Shown one piece after another: positions 50,147-58,463 of a stretch of DNA of 64,000 bases (position 1 is its first letter; each line of letters begins with the position of its first letter). The stretch is from Hymenobacter negativus (GTDB lineage Bacteria; Bacteroidota; Bacteroidia; Cytophagales; Hymenobacteraceae). Where the stretch lies: assembly GCF_017571495.1 (NCBI RefSeq), contig NZ_JAGETZ010000003.1, positions 603,070-667,069 of the forward strand, written 5' to 3'. The notes beneath the pieces were generated by a model. That model ran no database searches. It was not told the origin of the DNA and saw only the letters and a list, made by a program, of their open reading frames with translations. The position numbers and the translations under genes are program-made.

Positions 50147-51355
50147 TCAGGTACCGCAGTTAAAGAACTTATCGTAAGCCGATTCGGGAATTAGGTTGAA
50201 CTGGCTCATCAGCTTGATGGGATACTTCATCAGGCGCAGGAACGAGTAGCTGTTGGGGTAGTCGTGGAAGGTTTTGGGTGGTGCGGATACAATCTTCTCA
50301 AATTCTTCCCGCGTGAGCCCCAGGCGCTTGATGCAAAGTTGAATGACGGCTTCGTCCTCAATGGAGTTGATGTGCGAAATGCGCTCTAAGGCATATTCCC
50401 GGCTCATCTGGCCCGACCGTATCAGGGCTGAGTAATTGAACAGCCGCCGGTCGATGTTGAATTTGATGCGGTTGAGGTAGTAGATAACGCTCTGGTAGAG
50501 GTCATCAAAATAGTGCGCGCCGGGGTTTTTCCAGGCCAGTTCACGCACCAGCAACTCGTCTACTTCGCTCCGTACGTAGTCGAGGTGGTAGAGCAGGGTC
50601 ACGGTTTTGATACGCCGGATAAAGGCGTAATAAAACATTTCTTTAATGCCCAGATTGAAGCCGGGGTCATTGGGCTGCCAGCGGCGCAAGGGCACCGTGC
50701 CAAATTGTTTGTGCACAGACCGCAGGTAGCGCCCATCCAGAAAATTCCAGCTCAGCGGGGCAATGCCCTCGGTGCGGAATGACTGGCCAATGACCACGTG
50801 CCGAATTTTTTCCTTGGCGGCCACGCCGTATAGGGCCGTGGCAATACCAAGGTCAGTGCCTTCCTCCATATCGGGTACGGAGGCCTTCAGGAAAGCAATT
50901 TTTAGGTCCTTTGATTCGCGCCAGTCCGAGGTAATGGTGCGAAGCTCCACGCCCAGGCGTTGGCAGGTGCGCACCATGTTTTCGCCAGCCACCGGGTTTC
51001 CAAATCCATCGTTGAAGTGTACCGCCAAGGGGCGTAGTTTCAATTGGGTAACGCAGTACCAGAGCGTATAAGTGCTGTCGCGGCCACCACTCACGCCTAG
51101 TACGCAGTCGTAAGGGCGATTTTGACCGGCCCGGCGCATTTCATGGGCCAGACGCGCCACAGTGCGATGTGCTTCTTCGCCAAGCGGAAATGCCTGTTCC
51201 ATTCGGTCATGCACATCGCAAAAAGAACAGGTGCCATTGTCATCAAATGTGATACCCGGTGCCGTGGTATCCATGATACAGCGGGTGCAGCGTTGATAAT
51301 CCGGAGCTACTTTGCCGGCAACCAGGGCATCATCGGGGTGTAATTGAGTAAGCAA
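50147..51355 (-). CDS. N-acetyl sugar amidotransferase (PseA/WbpG-like PP-loop enzyme)
   Basis: A 402-residue PP-loop ATPase of the family that turns a UDP- or free N-acetyl sugar carboxyl or keto position into an amide or amidine (WbpG, PseA). The adenylation loop SGGRDS is at 89-94, with flanking HFNDGFGNPVAGENMVRTC. Four N-terminal cysteines (Cys23, Cys26, Cys43, Cys46) form a likely zinc site. LGIKEMFYYAFIRRIKTVTLLYHLDYVRSEVDELL follows. Such enzymes normally take ammonia from HisH/HisF-like glutaminase partners; here the same-strand upstream neighbour is a nitrilase-type amidohydrolase. Function inferred from family. Confidence 0.85.
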   Translation of the reverse strand: MLTQLHPDDALVAGKVAPDYQRCTRCIMDTTAPGITFDDNGTCSFCDVHDRMEQAFPLGEEAHRTVARLAHEMRRAGQNRPYDCVLGVSGGRDSTYTLWYCVTQLKLRPLAVHFNDGFGNPVAGENMVRTCQRLGVELRTITSDWRESKDLKIAFLKASVPDMEEGTDLGIATALYGVAAKEKIRHVVIGQSFRTEGIAPLSWNFLDGRYLRSVHKQFGTVPLRRWQPNDPGFNLGIKEMFYYAFIRRIKTVTLLYHLDYVRSEVDELLVRELAWKNPGAHYFDDLYQSVIYYLNRIKFNIDRRLFNYSALIRSGQMSREYALERISHINSIEDEAVIQLCIKRLGLTREEFEKIVSAPPKTFHDYPNSYSFLRLMKYPIKLMSQFNLIPESAYDKFFNCGT

Positions 51356-51465
51356 AAGGAGGAGGGGGTGAGAGGCTGCAAAAAGGACCGATGGGTGGGC
51401 ATGAGAAGGGCGAGGGGCGGGTAGCTAAAAGGGAGAGCGGTTAACCGGGATGGCGTACGTAAGAA

Positions 51466-52380
51466 TCAGGGCAACTGGTCGAACTGGTATCCTTTGCGCT
51501 GAAGCATCAGGCCAATTTCGGTGCCGCGCTCGGGGCGGTGAGGACGTTTCAGGTCGGCCACCACCAACTCGCCGGCAAATTCATTGAATGTGCCCTGCGC
51601 CTGAATACCGTTGGCATCAATGGCCAGTGAGCAGCCCACACTTTTTTTTCCCTCATATGGTCCGCCTACAATGTAGCCAACCGATGTCGTGCTAATAACC
51701 ACCACGTTGTAGAGCTTGGCCAGGATGGAGAAGGGCTTCACCCATTTTTCCTGGTACGGGTCGTGCTCTTCGGTAACGGAGTAGTCGACCGTCCAGGAAG
51801 CTGGCGCGATGATAAATTCGGCCCCCATACGGGCCAGCGTGTGGCCAATAGATAAGCCATCGAGGTAATTATCGGCGCATACATTTACTCCGATTTTGCC
51901 CAGCGGAGTGTCCACCACATTCAGCGTCTGGCCCACCGCATAGAAGGGCTGCTCCACCGCTAGCAGGTTAATCTTGTGGTACTTGACAATAATCTCACCC
52001 TGGGGGTTGATGAGAATAGCGGCATTGTAATTGCGGCCATCGGCGGCGCGCTCTGTGAGGCCAGCACATACGTACAGGCCGTGCTTGATAGCCGCTTCGC
52101 ACAGCACGTCGCTGAACGGGCCAGGAATTGGCTGGGCCTCATAGAGGGCACTGGGGTGCGTCCAGGCAAAATCGAGGGTTTCGGGAAGCAGCACCAATTC
52201 GCACTTTTGCGCAGCAGCCTGGGCAATTTGCTCCACCGCACGCGCCAGGTTTCGGGCAGGCTCGCCACCTTCTACCAGTAGCTGCCCCAGGCCTACCCGA
52301 AGGGTGCCTATAGGCGGCGGCACTGCTTGCACAGGCGGTGTAGGAGGAGCCGACTTTAGGAAATTAAAGAGCTTAGCCAT
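51466..52380 (-). CDS. carbon-nitrogen hydrolase (nitrilase superfamily)
   Basis: A 304-residue nitrilase-superfamily amidohydrolase. The catalytic triad is visible: Glu67 in VLLPETLDF, Lys136 in KYHKINL and Cys168 in VNVCADNYLD. A Pro-rich, non-homologous stretch of about 25 residues precedes the domain. This superfamily hydrolyses amides, and in glutamine-dependent NAD synthetase the same fold supplies ammonia to a PP-loop partner. It is encoded 110 nt upstream of the PP-loop sugar amidotransferase on the same strand, suggesting that it provides that enzyme's ammonia. Substrate is inferred, not shown. Confidence 0.85.
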   Translation of the reverse strand: MAKLFNFLKSAPPTPPVQAVPPPIGTLRVGLGQLLVEGGEPARNLARAVEQIAQAAAQKCELVLLPETLDFAWTHPSALYEAQPIPGPFSDVLCEAAIKHGLYVCAGLTERAADGRNYNAAILINPQGEIIVKYHKINLLAVEQPFYAVGQTLNVVDTPLGKIGVNVCADNYLDGLSIGHTLARMGAEFIIAPASWTVDYSVTEEHDPYQEKWVKPFSILAKLYNVVVISTTSVGYIVGGPYEGKKSVGCSLAIDANGIQAQGTFNEFAGELVVADLKRPHRPERGTEIGLMLQRKGYQFDQLP

Positions 52381-52465
52381 CGGGGAATAATGTACAGATT
52401 ATAACTAAACACTCGGAAGATACAAACTCCTAATTAAACCCAAAGGCTTGCGAATGGTCGGCAAG

Positions 52466-52473
52466 CAAAGGTA
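52466..52473 (-). promoter_or_regulatory. -7 box for the nitrilase-amidotransferase pair
   Basis: The minus strand reads TACCTTTG, a full TAnnTTTG match 85 bases upstream of the nitrilase ATG. Confidence 0.4.
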
Positions 52474-52690
52474 AAAAATACGGGTAGGACTTGTATTAAA
52501 TAAGCATTAAAACCAATGCTTCATTACGCTGCTGACAGTCAGGAGAAATTATACTCGAATGGCAGCGCCTGAAAAATATTTTCGTTTGAGGACGGGGCGT
52601 AAGAATTTTAACGACTGTTGGCCAGGGATGCCAATGCTTGTGTCGAAATCACTGCCGGCTCATTCCTGCTGACCCCGCGTTTCTATTGCC

Positions 52691-52698
52691 TATTTTTG
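52691..52698 (+). promoter_or_regulatory. -7 box for valS
   Basis: TATTTTTG is a full TAnnTTTG match 27 bases before the valS ATG. Confidence 0.5.
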
Positions 52699-52725
52699 CA
52701 CTTTCTGCTTTCTCTATTATCCCCC

Positions 52726-55356
52726 ATGTCCCTCGCCCCCACCTATTCGCCCACCGACGTTGAAGCCAAATGGTACCAGCGTTGGCAGGAGCAGGGCTTT
52801 TTCAAAGCCAAGGCCAATCCCAAGAAAACGCCCTACACCGTTGTCATTCCGCCGCCGAACGTGACGGGCGTGCTCCACATGGGGCACATGCTCAACAATA
52901 CGATTCAGGACGTGCTGGTGCGCCGCGCCCGCATGCAGGGCAAGGAAGCCTGCTGGGTGCCCGGCACCGACCACGCCAGCATCGCCACCGAAGCCAAAGT
53001 AGTGGCCTTGCTCAAGGAGCAGGGCATTGCCAAGACCGACCTGACCCGCGAGCAGTTTCTGGCCCACGCCTTCGAGTGGAAAGACAAGTACGGCGGTATC
53101 ATCCTGGAGCAGCTCAAGCAGCTAGGCGCTTCCTGCGATTGGGACCGCACCCGCTTCACCATGGAGCCCGACCTGACCGAGGCCGTACTTCGCGTGTTCG
53201 TGGACCTGTATAATAAAGGCCTGATTTACCGCGGCGTGCGCATGGTGAACTGGGACCCCGAAGGCCGCACCGCCATCTCCGATGAGGAGGTGATTGCCAA
53301 GGACGTGCAGGCCAAAATGTACTACCTAAACTACGCCATAGTAGGGCAGGAGGGCCAGTTTCTGACCGTGGCAACGTCGCGGCCCGAAACAATTATGGCT
53401 GACGTAGCCGTGGCCGTGAATCCCAACGACCCGCGCTTTGCGCACCTGGCCGGCCAGAAAGTGCGCATCCCACTGCTGGGCCGCGAAATTCCGGTGATTT
53501 TCGACGAATACGTATCGATGGATTTCGGTACCGGCGCGCTGAAAGTGACGCCCGCTCACGACCTGAACGACTACGAGTTGGGGGTGAAGCACAACCTACC
53601 CGTTATCGACATTCTGGCTGATAATGGCACACTGAACGAGAAGGCCGTGCTCTACGTGGGCCAGGACCGTTTCGCCGTGCGCAGGCAGATTGCCAAAGAC
53701 TTGCAGGAAGCCGGTTTGCTTCAGAAAATCGAGGAGTATGCCAGCATTGTGCAGACCTCGGAGCGTACCAAAGCCGTGATTGAGCCCAAGCTCAGCTTGC
53801 AGTGGTTCCTGAAAATGGAGCACCTGGCCAAGTCCGCGCTCGAAGTGGTGGAAAACGACACAATCAAGCTGCATCCGCCCAAGTTCAAGAACATGTACCG
53901 GGCCTGGATGGAGAACGTGCACGACTGGTGCATCTCGCGCCAGCTGTGGTGGGGCCAGCAGATTCCGGCCTACTACCTGCCCGATGGCAGCTTCGTGGTA
54001 GCCCTCACGGCCGAAGATGCTCTAGAGAAAGCCCGGACCCAAAGCAGCAACCCCGGCTTGCAGCTCAGCGACTTGCGCCAGGACGAAGACGTACTGGATA
54101 CGTGGTTTTCGTCGTGGCTGTGGCCGATTTCGGTATTCGATGGCTTCAAGGACCCGGACAACGCCGACATCAATTATTTCTACCCCACTAACGACTTGGT
54201 GACGGGGCCGGACATCCTGTTTTTCTGGGTGGCCCGCATGATTATGGCCGGCCTGGAATACCGCCAGGAAGTGCCGTTCCGCAACGTGTACCTCACCGGC
54301 ATCGTGCGCGATTCGCAGGGCCGCAAGATGAGCAAGCAGCTCGGCAACTCACCCGACCCGCTCGACCTCATCGCCCAATACGGCGCCGATGGCGTGCGGA
54401 CGGGCATGCTGTTCTCGGCCCCGGCCGGCAACGATTTGCTCTACGACGTGAAGCTTGTGGAGCAGGGCCGCAACTTCTCCAACAAGCTCTGGAACGCCTT
54501 CCGCCTCGTGAAAGGCTGGGAAGCTGATGCGTCGCTGCCCTTCGTGAATGAAAAGGCCGTGACTTGGTTCAACGCCCGGCTGCAAGCCGCCATCGTCGAG
54601 ATGGATGACCATTTCGAGAAGTTCCGGATGAGCGACGCGCTGATGACGGTGTACAAGCTGGCTTGGGACGATTTTTGTTCGCAGTACTTGGAAATGGTGA
54701 AACCCGCCTACCAGCACCCGATTGATGCTGAAAGTCTGCGCCACACTATCAGTTTCCTCGAAACGCTGCTCAAACTGCAGCATCCGTTCATGCCCTTCAT
54801 TACCGAAGAGGTGTGGCACGAGTTGGCCGAGCGGAGCCCCCGCGACTACGTAACCGTAGCCCCTTGGCCCCGCGCCACCGCCCCAGCCAACAGCGCCGAA
54901 ACCCTTGCCAATATGGACAAGGTGCTGGCCATTGTGGCTGGCATCCGCACCGTGCGCAATCAGAAAAACCTCGGCCCCAACAAGCCGCTGACGCTGGTAG
55001 CCAAAACCGACGAGCCGCAACTGGTAACTGATTACGAGGGCATTATTCGCAAGCTGGGCAGCATCTCAGAGGTAAGCTTCGCCGATGCCGGCCCGGCCGC
55101 TTCAGTAAGCTTCGTGCTGGGCGGTAGCGAGTTCTTCATTCCGCTCGAAGGTCACATCGACTTAGCCGTCGAGCGCACCCGCCTCGAAAAAGAGCTGGAA
55201 TACGCTCAGGGTTTCCGCGACTCCGTGCAGAGGAAGCTGGGCAACGAAAAATTTGCTCAGAATGCCAAGCCTGAAGTGCTGGAAAAAGAGCGCCAGAAGC
55301 TGGCTGATTCAGAGACGAAAATTGCCGCGTTAGAGCAAGCGCTGAAAGGACTGTAG
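52726..55356 (+). CDS. valS: valyl-tRNA synthetase
   Basis: An 876-residue class I synthetase. The HIGH box appears as VLHMGHM near 45-51 after PPNVTG, the CP1 editing domain occupies about 190-350 (TSRPETIMADVAV, FGTGALKVTPAHD), the KMSKS box is GRKMSKQLGNSPDPLDL near 530, and the C-terminal coiled-coil arm (VERTRLEKELEYAQ, LADSETKIAALEQAL) closes the protein. All are intact. The ATG at 52726 (MSLAPTYSPTDVEAKWYQRW) is the family start; the longer frame upstream is not coding. A terminator follows. Confidence 0.96.
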   Translation: MSLAPTYSPTDVEAKWYQRWQEQGFFKAKANPKKTPYTVVIPPPNVTGVLHMGHMLNNTIQDVLVRRARMQGKEACWVPGTDHASIATEAKVVALLKEQGIAKTDLTREQFLAHAFEWKDKYGGIILEQLKQLGASCDWDRTRFTMEPDLTEAVLRVFVDLYNKGLIYRGVRMVNWDPEGRTAISDEEVIAKDVQAKMYYLNYAIVGQEGQFLTVATSRPETIMADVAVAVNPNDPRFAHLAGQKVRIPLLGREIPVIFDEYVSMDFGTGALKVTPAHDLNDYELGVKHNLPVIDILADNGTLNEKAVLYVGQDRFAVRRQIAKDLQEAGLLQKIEEYASIVQTSERTKAVIEPKLSLQWFLKMEHLAKSALEVVENDTIKLHPPKFKNMYRAWMENVHDWCISRQLWWGQQIPAYYLPDGSFVVALTAEDALEKARTQSSNPGLQLSDLRQDEDVLDTWFSSWLWPISVFDGFKDPDNADINYFYPTNDLVTGPDILFFWVARMIMAGLEYRQEVPFRNVYLTGIVRDSQGRKMSKQLGNSPDPLDLIAQYGADGVRTGMLFSAPAGNDLLYDVKLVEQGRNFSNKLWNAFRLVKGWEADASLPFVNEKAVTWFNARLQAAIVEMDDHFEKFRMSDALMTVYKLAWDDFCSQYLEMVKPAYQHPIDAESLRHTISFLETLLKLQHPFMPFITEEVWHELAERSPRDYVTVAPWPRATAPANSAETLANMDKVLAIVAGIRTVRNQKNLGPNKPLTLVAKTDEPQLVTDYEGIIRKLGSISEVSFADAGPAASVSFVLGGSEFFIPLEGHIDLAVERTRLEKELEYAQGFRDSVQRKLGNEKFAQNAKPEVLEKERQKLADSETKIAALEQALKGL

Positions 55357-55382
55357 CATTTTGCCTACGATTTCTTAAGAAT

Positions 55383-55418
55383 AAAAAGCCGTTTCCAGTT
55401 GATGGAAGCGGCTTTTTG
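55383..55418 (+). terminator. intrinsic terminator after valS
   Basis: AAAAAGCCGTTTCCA / TGGAAGCGGCTTTTT with loop GTTGA, one G-U mismatch, and a T-run. Confidence 0.88.
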
Positions 55419-55449
55419 TTTGGTAATAAAACGAATAGAATCAATTTGG

Positions 55450-55461
55450 CGACATATGTCG
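55450..55461. promoter_or_regulatory. palindromic operator candidate of the RES/Xre module
   Basis: CGACATATGTCG is a perfect 12-bp palindrome immediately upstream of a TATATTCG -7-like box at 55463-55470. It lies about 140 bp before the antitoxin ATG. Autoregulation by the antitoxin at such a site is usual for Xre-RES operons; here this is inference. Confidence 0.5.
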
Positions 55462-55603
55462 TTATATTCGCGTCAGTTGTCGTAAAAACTAGCATGCAGC
55501 GCTTACCCAAGGGCCTCGTCTGGCTTTCCTTTCACGCGAGAGGGAACCAAGGGCGAGGTTCCGGCGCCAAGTGACGTATTACAAAATCATAAACCCAACC
55601 CAC

Positions 55604-56032
55604 ATGGCTCCATATGCCTTTGTAGAAGTTCTGGGCGGCCCATCAGTGGTGGGTGAGCCCATTGCCAGCGACTTACAGCTGGTCGACATGATTGAGCGCG
55701 GGATCCAGCGCAAAGCCCTCGACCATCTGGCCCGGCGTTCGCACCTGCCGCTGCCAGTCCTGGCGGCGGCCGTCGATTTGTCGGTGCGCACCTTGCAGCG
55801 TTACACGCCTGCCCAGCGCCTCAAGGCTGATGCCACCGACCGGCTGGTACAATTGGCCACGCTGTACGCGGAGGGGTTCGATTTATTCGGGGAAGAGAAA
55901 TTTCGTCACTGGATGGAATCTTCCATTCCCGCGCTGGGTAGCCGCAAGCCCGTCGACCTCATCAACTCCACCGTGGGAATCCGAATGCTGCGCGACATTC
56001 TGGGGCGCATTGAGCACGGCGTTTTTGGGTAG
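55604..56032 (+). CDS. Xre/MbcA/ParS-type antitoxin (DUF2384)
   Basis: A 142-residue antitoxin. The N-terminal helix-turn-helix part (LARRSHLPLPVLAAAVDLSVRTLQRY, about 43-68) is an Xre-like fold, and the C-terminal MbcA/ParS toxin-binding region (TDRLVQLATLYAEGFDLFG through GIRMLRDILGRIEHGVFG) ends in the usual GxxxxxR-I-E-xGV signature. It precedes the RES toxin gene by 2 nt, the canonical order. An in-frame GTG at 55571 could extend it by 11 residues; the ATG was preferred. It should both neutralise the toxin and repress the promoter. Confidence 0.9.
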   Translation: MAPYAFVEVLGGPSVVGEPIASDLQLVDMIERGIQRKALDHLARRSHLPLPVLAAAVDLSVRTLQRYTPAQRLKADATDRLVQLATLYAEGFDLFGEEKFRHWMESSIPALGSRKPVDLINSTVGIRMLRDILGRIEHGVFG

Positions 56033-56034
56033 GG

Positions 56035-56493
56035 ATGGAAGTATTTCGGCTTGCCCGCTACACCCGGCGCTTCGACCTGAGCGGCTACGGCGCCTACCTC
56101 TACGGTGGCCGCTGGAACCTGCCCGGCCTAGCGGTGCTCTACACCGCCGAGCAACGGGCCATTGCCCTGCTCGAAACCTTAGTGCACCTGCCCGTCGAAG
56201 ACTTACCCGACGATATGTACCTTATGACGTTGGAGGTGCCCGACGATGTGAGCCGCGAGGCCCTCACGCCGGACGACCTGCCTGCCGATTGGCAGCGCTT
56301 ATCAATGCCGCAGCCTACGGCCACCATTGGACACGAGTGGCTACAATCGGGCCGCAGCCTGGCCCTGCAGGTTCCCTCAGTAGTAGTGCCACAGGAGCGG
56401 AACCTGCTGCTAAACCCAGCGCATCCCGAATTTATCCGGATACGGCTGCTGGACGCCCAGCCCTTCCATTTCGATGAGCGGCTGAAGAAGTAG
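56035..56493 (+). CDS. RES-domain NAD+-degrading toxin
   Basis: A 152-residue RES-domain protein, a toxin family that phosphorolyses or hydrolyses NAD+. Arg26 (GGRWNLPG), Tyr36 (VLYTAEQ) and Glu47 (LLETLVHL) keep the spacing of the catalytic Arg-Tyr-Glu of the family, and Ser115 with Asn123/Asn127 (VPSVVVPQERNLLLNP) completes it. The protein is therefore predicted to be active. It starts 2 nt after the antitoxin stop, so the pair is one operon. The module lies between housekeeping genes with no adjacent mobile element. Confidence 0.92.
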   Translation: MEVFRLARYTRRFDLSGYGAYLYGGRWNLPGLAVLYTAEQRAIALLETLVHLPVEDLPDDMYLMTLEVPDDVSREALTPDDLPADWQRLSMPQPTATIGHEWLQSGRSLALQVPSVVVPQERNLLLNPAHPEFIRIRLLDAQPFHFDERLKK

Positions 56494-56520
56494 AACGGGT
56501 GACAAGTAGCGTGGTCCTAC

Positions 56521-56718
56521 TTACTGTGGAATGCCACCGGGCTGCTTTTTTTGCAGCGGTGCCAGCTGGTTTTGCAACTGGAAGGTAACTTTCTGGCAAT
56601 CAGCAAAACGCTGCTCCGATAGCTGCAAGGCTTTTTCGGTAGCGGATAGCTGCTGATACAAGTAGCCAATGAGACCCAGCGCCAGCACCAGTGCACCAAG
56701 GAAAACGATGTTCTTCAT
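56521..56718 (-). CDS. small single-pass membrane protein
   Basis: A 65-residue protein with one transmembrane helix at about 4-20 (IVFLGALVLALGLIGYLY) followed by a charged coiled-coil-like segment (LSATEKALQLSEQRFADCQKVTFQLQNQLAPLQKK). No family was recognised. The start MKNIVFLG has an A-rich stretch upstream. A 32-bp inverted-repeat element lies immediately upstream of its start, between it and the E2 gene. Confidence 0.6.
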   Translation of the reverse strand: MKNIVFLGALVLALGLIGYLYQQLSATEKALQLSEQRFADCQKVTFQLQNQLAPLQKKQPGGIPQ

Positions 56719-56738
56719 GCAAATTCAAAAGAAAAACA

Positions 56739-56834
56739 GAACGTCATGTTGAGCGAAGTCGAAGCATCTCGCGTGCAGCAGTAATCAATTACTTATGCGG
56801 TAGAGATGCTTCGACTTCGCTCAACATGACGTTC
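56739..56834. repeat. intergenic inverted repeat, GTCAT-YTGAGC word family
   Basis: Left arm 56739-56770 and right arm 56803-56834 are perfect 32-nt inverted copies. The loop holds an inner hairpin AGTAAT-CA-ATTACT. The arm contains GTCATGTTGAGCGAAGTCGA, a variant of the words at 42520 and 48052. It fills most of the spacer between the small membrane gene and the E2 gene. Confidence 0.9.
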
Positions 56835-56859
56835 TTTTGATTAGACAGCCAAACCGACC

Positions 56860-58257
56860 TTAAATAGCCGTGTTCGGGTCGAACTGCTCCAGATAGTCGG
56901 CTACTTTGCGCACGAACATGCCGCCGAGCGAGCCGTCCACCACGCGGTGGTCGTAGCTGTGGCTCAGGAACATAAAGTGGCGAATGCCGATGAGGTCGCC
57001 CTGCGGCGTCTCAATCACGGCCGGCTTTTTCTTGATAGCGCCCACGGCCATGATGGCCACCTGCGGCTGCATGATAATGGGCGTGCCCATCACGTTGCCG
57101 AACGAGCCCACGTTGCTCAGCGTGTAGGTACCGCCTTCGAGGTCGGCGGGGGTGAGCTTGTTGATGCGGGCACGGTTAGCCAGGTCGTTCACCTTCTTGG
57201 TCAGGCCGTTGAGGTTGAGCTGGTCGGCGTTGTGAATGACGGGGACGATGAGGTTACCCGAGGGTAGGGCCACGGCTACGCCAATATTGATGTCGCGCTT
57301 CTTCACGATGTAGTCGCCGTCGATGGACACGTTAATCATCGGGAAATCCTGGATGGCGCGGGCCACAGCCTGGATAAAGATGGGGGTGAAGGTCAGGTTC
57401 TCACCCTCACGCTTTTTGTAGGCATCCTTGTGCTTGTTGCGCCAGTTCACGATGTCCGTCACATCGGCCTCTACGAAGCTGGTGACGTGCGGCGAAATGC
57501 GCTTCGAGTCCACCATGCGCTGCGCAATCATCTTGCGCATGCGGTCCATTTCAATCAGCTCCTGGCCGCCGCTCACGCTAGGCGCGGGCTTGGTACTGGT
57601 CGCTTGAGGAGCCGGGGATTTGGCGGCTTGGGTTTCGGCAGGAACGGGCTGGGGCGCGGGGGCCTGGGGCTGCGCAGCCGGGGCAACGGCAACCGCCGTG
57701 GCGGCTTTGGGGCCCAGGGCGGGCTTGCCGGCAGCTACGTAGTCAAGAATGTCCTTTTTGGTGACGCGGTTTTCCTTGCCGGTGCCGGGCAGGTATTCCA
57801 GGTCGGCCATGCTCACGCCTTCTTCGCGGGCAATGCTGAGCACCAGCGGTGAGAGGAAACGGCCGGGCTGGTGTTCGGCCCCAACTGCAGCCTTAGCGGC
57901 CTGCGGGTCGTGTGGTTCCGGCAGGTAGGGCACGGCGCTGCCGTTGCTGGAAGGAGCGGGGGCGGCTTGCGGCGCGGCCGGAGCACTAGCCGGAGCCGCC
58001 ACACCAGCGCCAGCCGAATCGGTTTCCATAATGGCAATGGGGGCACCAACGGCTACCACCTGGCCTTCCTGCACCAGAATTTCCTGCAACACGCCAGCAT
58101 AGATGGCGGGCACTTCGGTATCAACTTTGTCGGTGGCCACTTCCAGCACCGATTCGTCTTGCTCAATGGTGTCGCCAACTTGTTTGAGCCATTTCAGGAC
58201 GGTGCCTTCCATGATGGATTCGCCCATTTTGGGCATCGTCATTTCCACTCGTGCCAT
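56860..58257 (-). CDS. dihydrolipoamide acyltransferase E2 component
   Basis: A 465-residue E2 subunit of a 2-oxoacid dehydrogenase complex, closest to branched-chain (BkdB-like) or general 2-oxoacid forms. One lipoyl domain at 1-80 has the acceptor Lys44 in VATDKVDTEVP; an Ala/Pro linker leads to a peripheral subunit-binding domain near 125-165 (LSPLVLSIAREEGVSMADL); a second Ala/Pro linker precedes the catalytic domain, which ends with SHSYDHRVVDGSLGGMFV (His about 434). E1 and E3 genes are not adjacent. The start is the ATG at 58257; a -7 box lies 53 bases upstream. Confidence 0.92.
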   Translation of the reverse strand: MARVEMTMPKMGESIMEGTVLKWLKQVGDTIEQDESVLEVATDKVDTEVPAIYAGVLQEILVQEGQVVAVGAPIAIMETDSAGAGVAAPASAPAAPQAAPAPSSNGSAVPYLPEPHDPQAAKAAVGAEHQPGRFLSPLVLSIAREEGVSMADLEYLPGTGKENRVTKKDILDYVAAGKPALGPKAATAVAVAPAAQPQAPAPQPVPAETQAAKSPAPQATSTKPAPSVSGGQELIEMDRMRKMIAQRMVDSKRISPHVTSFVEADVTDIVNWRNKHKDAYKKREGENLTFTPIFIQAVARAIQDFPMINVSIDGDYIVKKRDINIGVAVALPSGNLIVPVIHNADQLNLNGLTKKVNDLANRARINKLTPADLEGGTYTLSNVGSFGNVMGTPIIMQPQVAIMAVGAIKKKPAVIETPQGDLIGIRHFMFLSHSYDHRVVDGSLGGMFVRKVADYLEQFDPNTAI

Positions 58258-58309
58258 ATGTAGGAGGGTATTTTGGGGTAATAAGAGGTGGGGTGGGAGT
58301 TTGGTACCG

Positions 58310-58317
58310 CAAAGGTA
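58310..58317 (-). promoter_or_regulatory. -7 box for the E2 gene
   Basis: The minus strand reads TACCTTTG, a full TAnnTTTG match, 53 bases before the E2 ATG. Confidence 0.45.
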
Positions 58318-58463
58318 GCCCAAAAGCCGAACGCCCCCGCCGTGCAATGCAAAGGGATATTTCACCTCTCGCCAGCGTAGCGGTGAGCCACGCCCTGAAG
58401 CACTACTTTTACACGCCGATATACAGCCCTTCGCATGCAACTATCCACGGCCCCTGCTCTGCA

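Larger units (their letters stand above)
52381..52725. other. intergenic region between divergent nitrilase and valS
   Basis: 345 AT-richer bases with no gene. Promoter boxes face both ways: TACCTTTG on the minus strand at 52466-52473 for the nitrilase gene and TATTTTTG at 52691-52698 for valS. Small palindromes AAGCATT/AATGCTT (52502-52521) and CTGACAGTCAG (52532-52542) are present. Nothing else was recognised. Confidence 0.6.
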
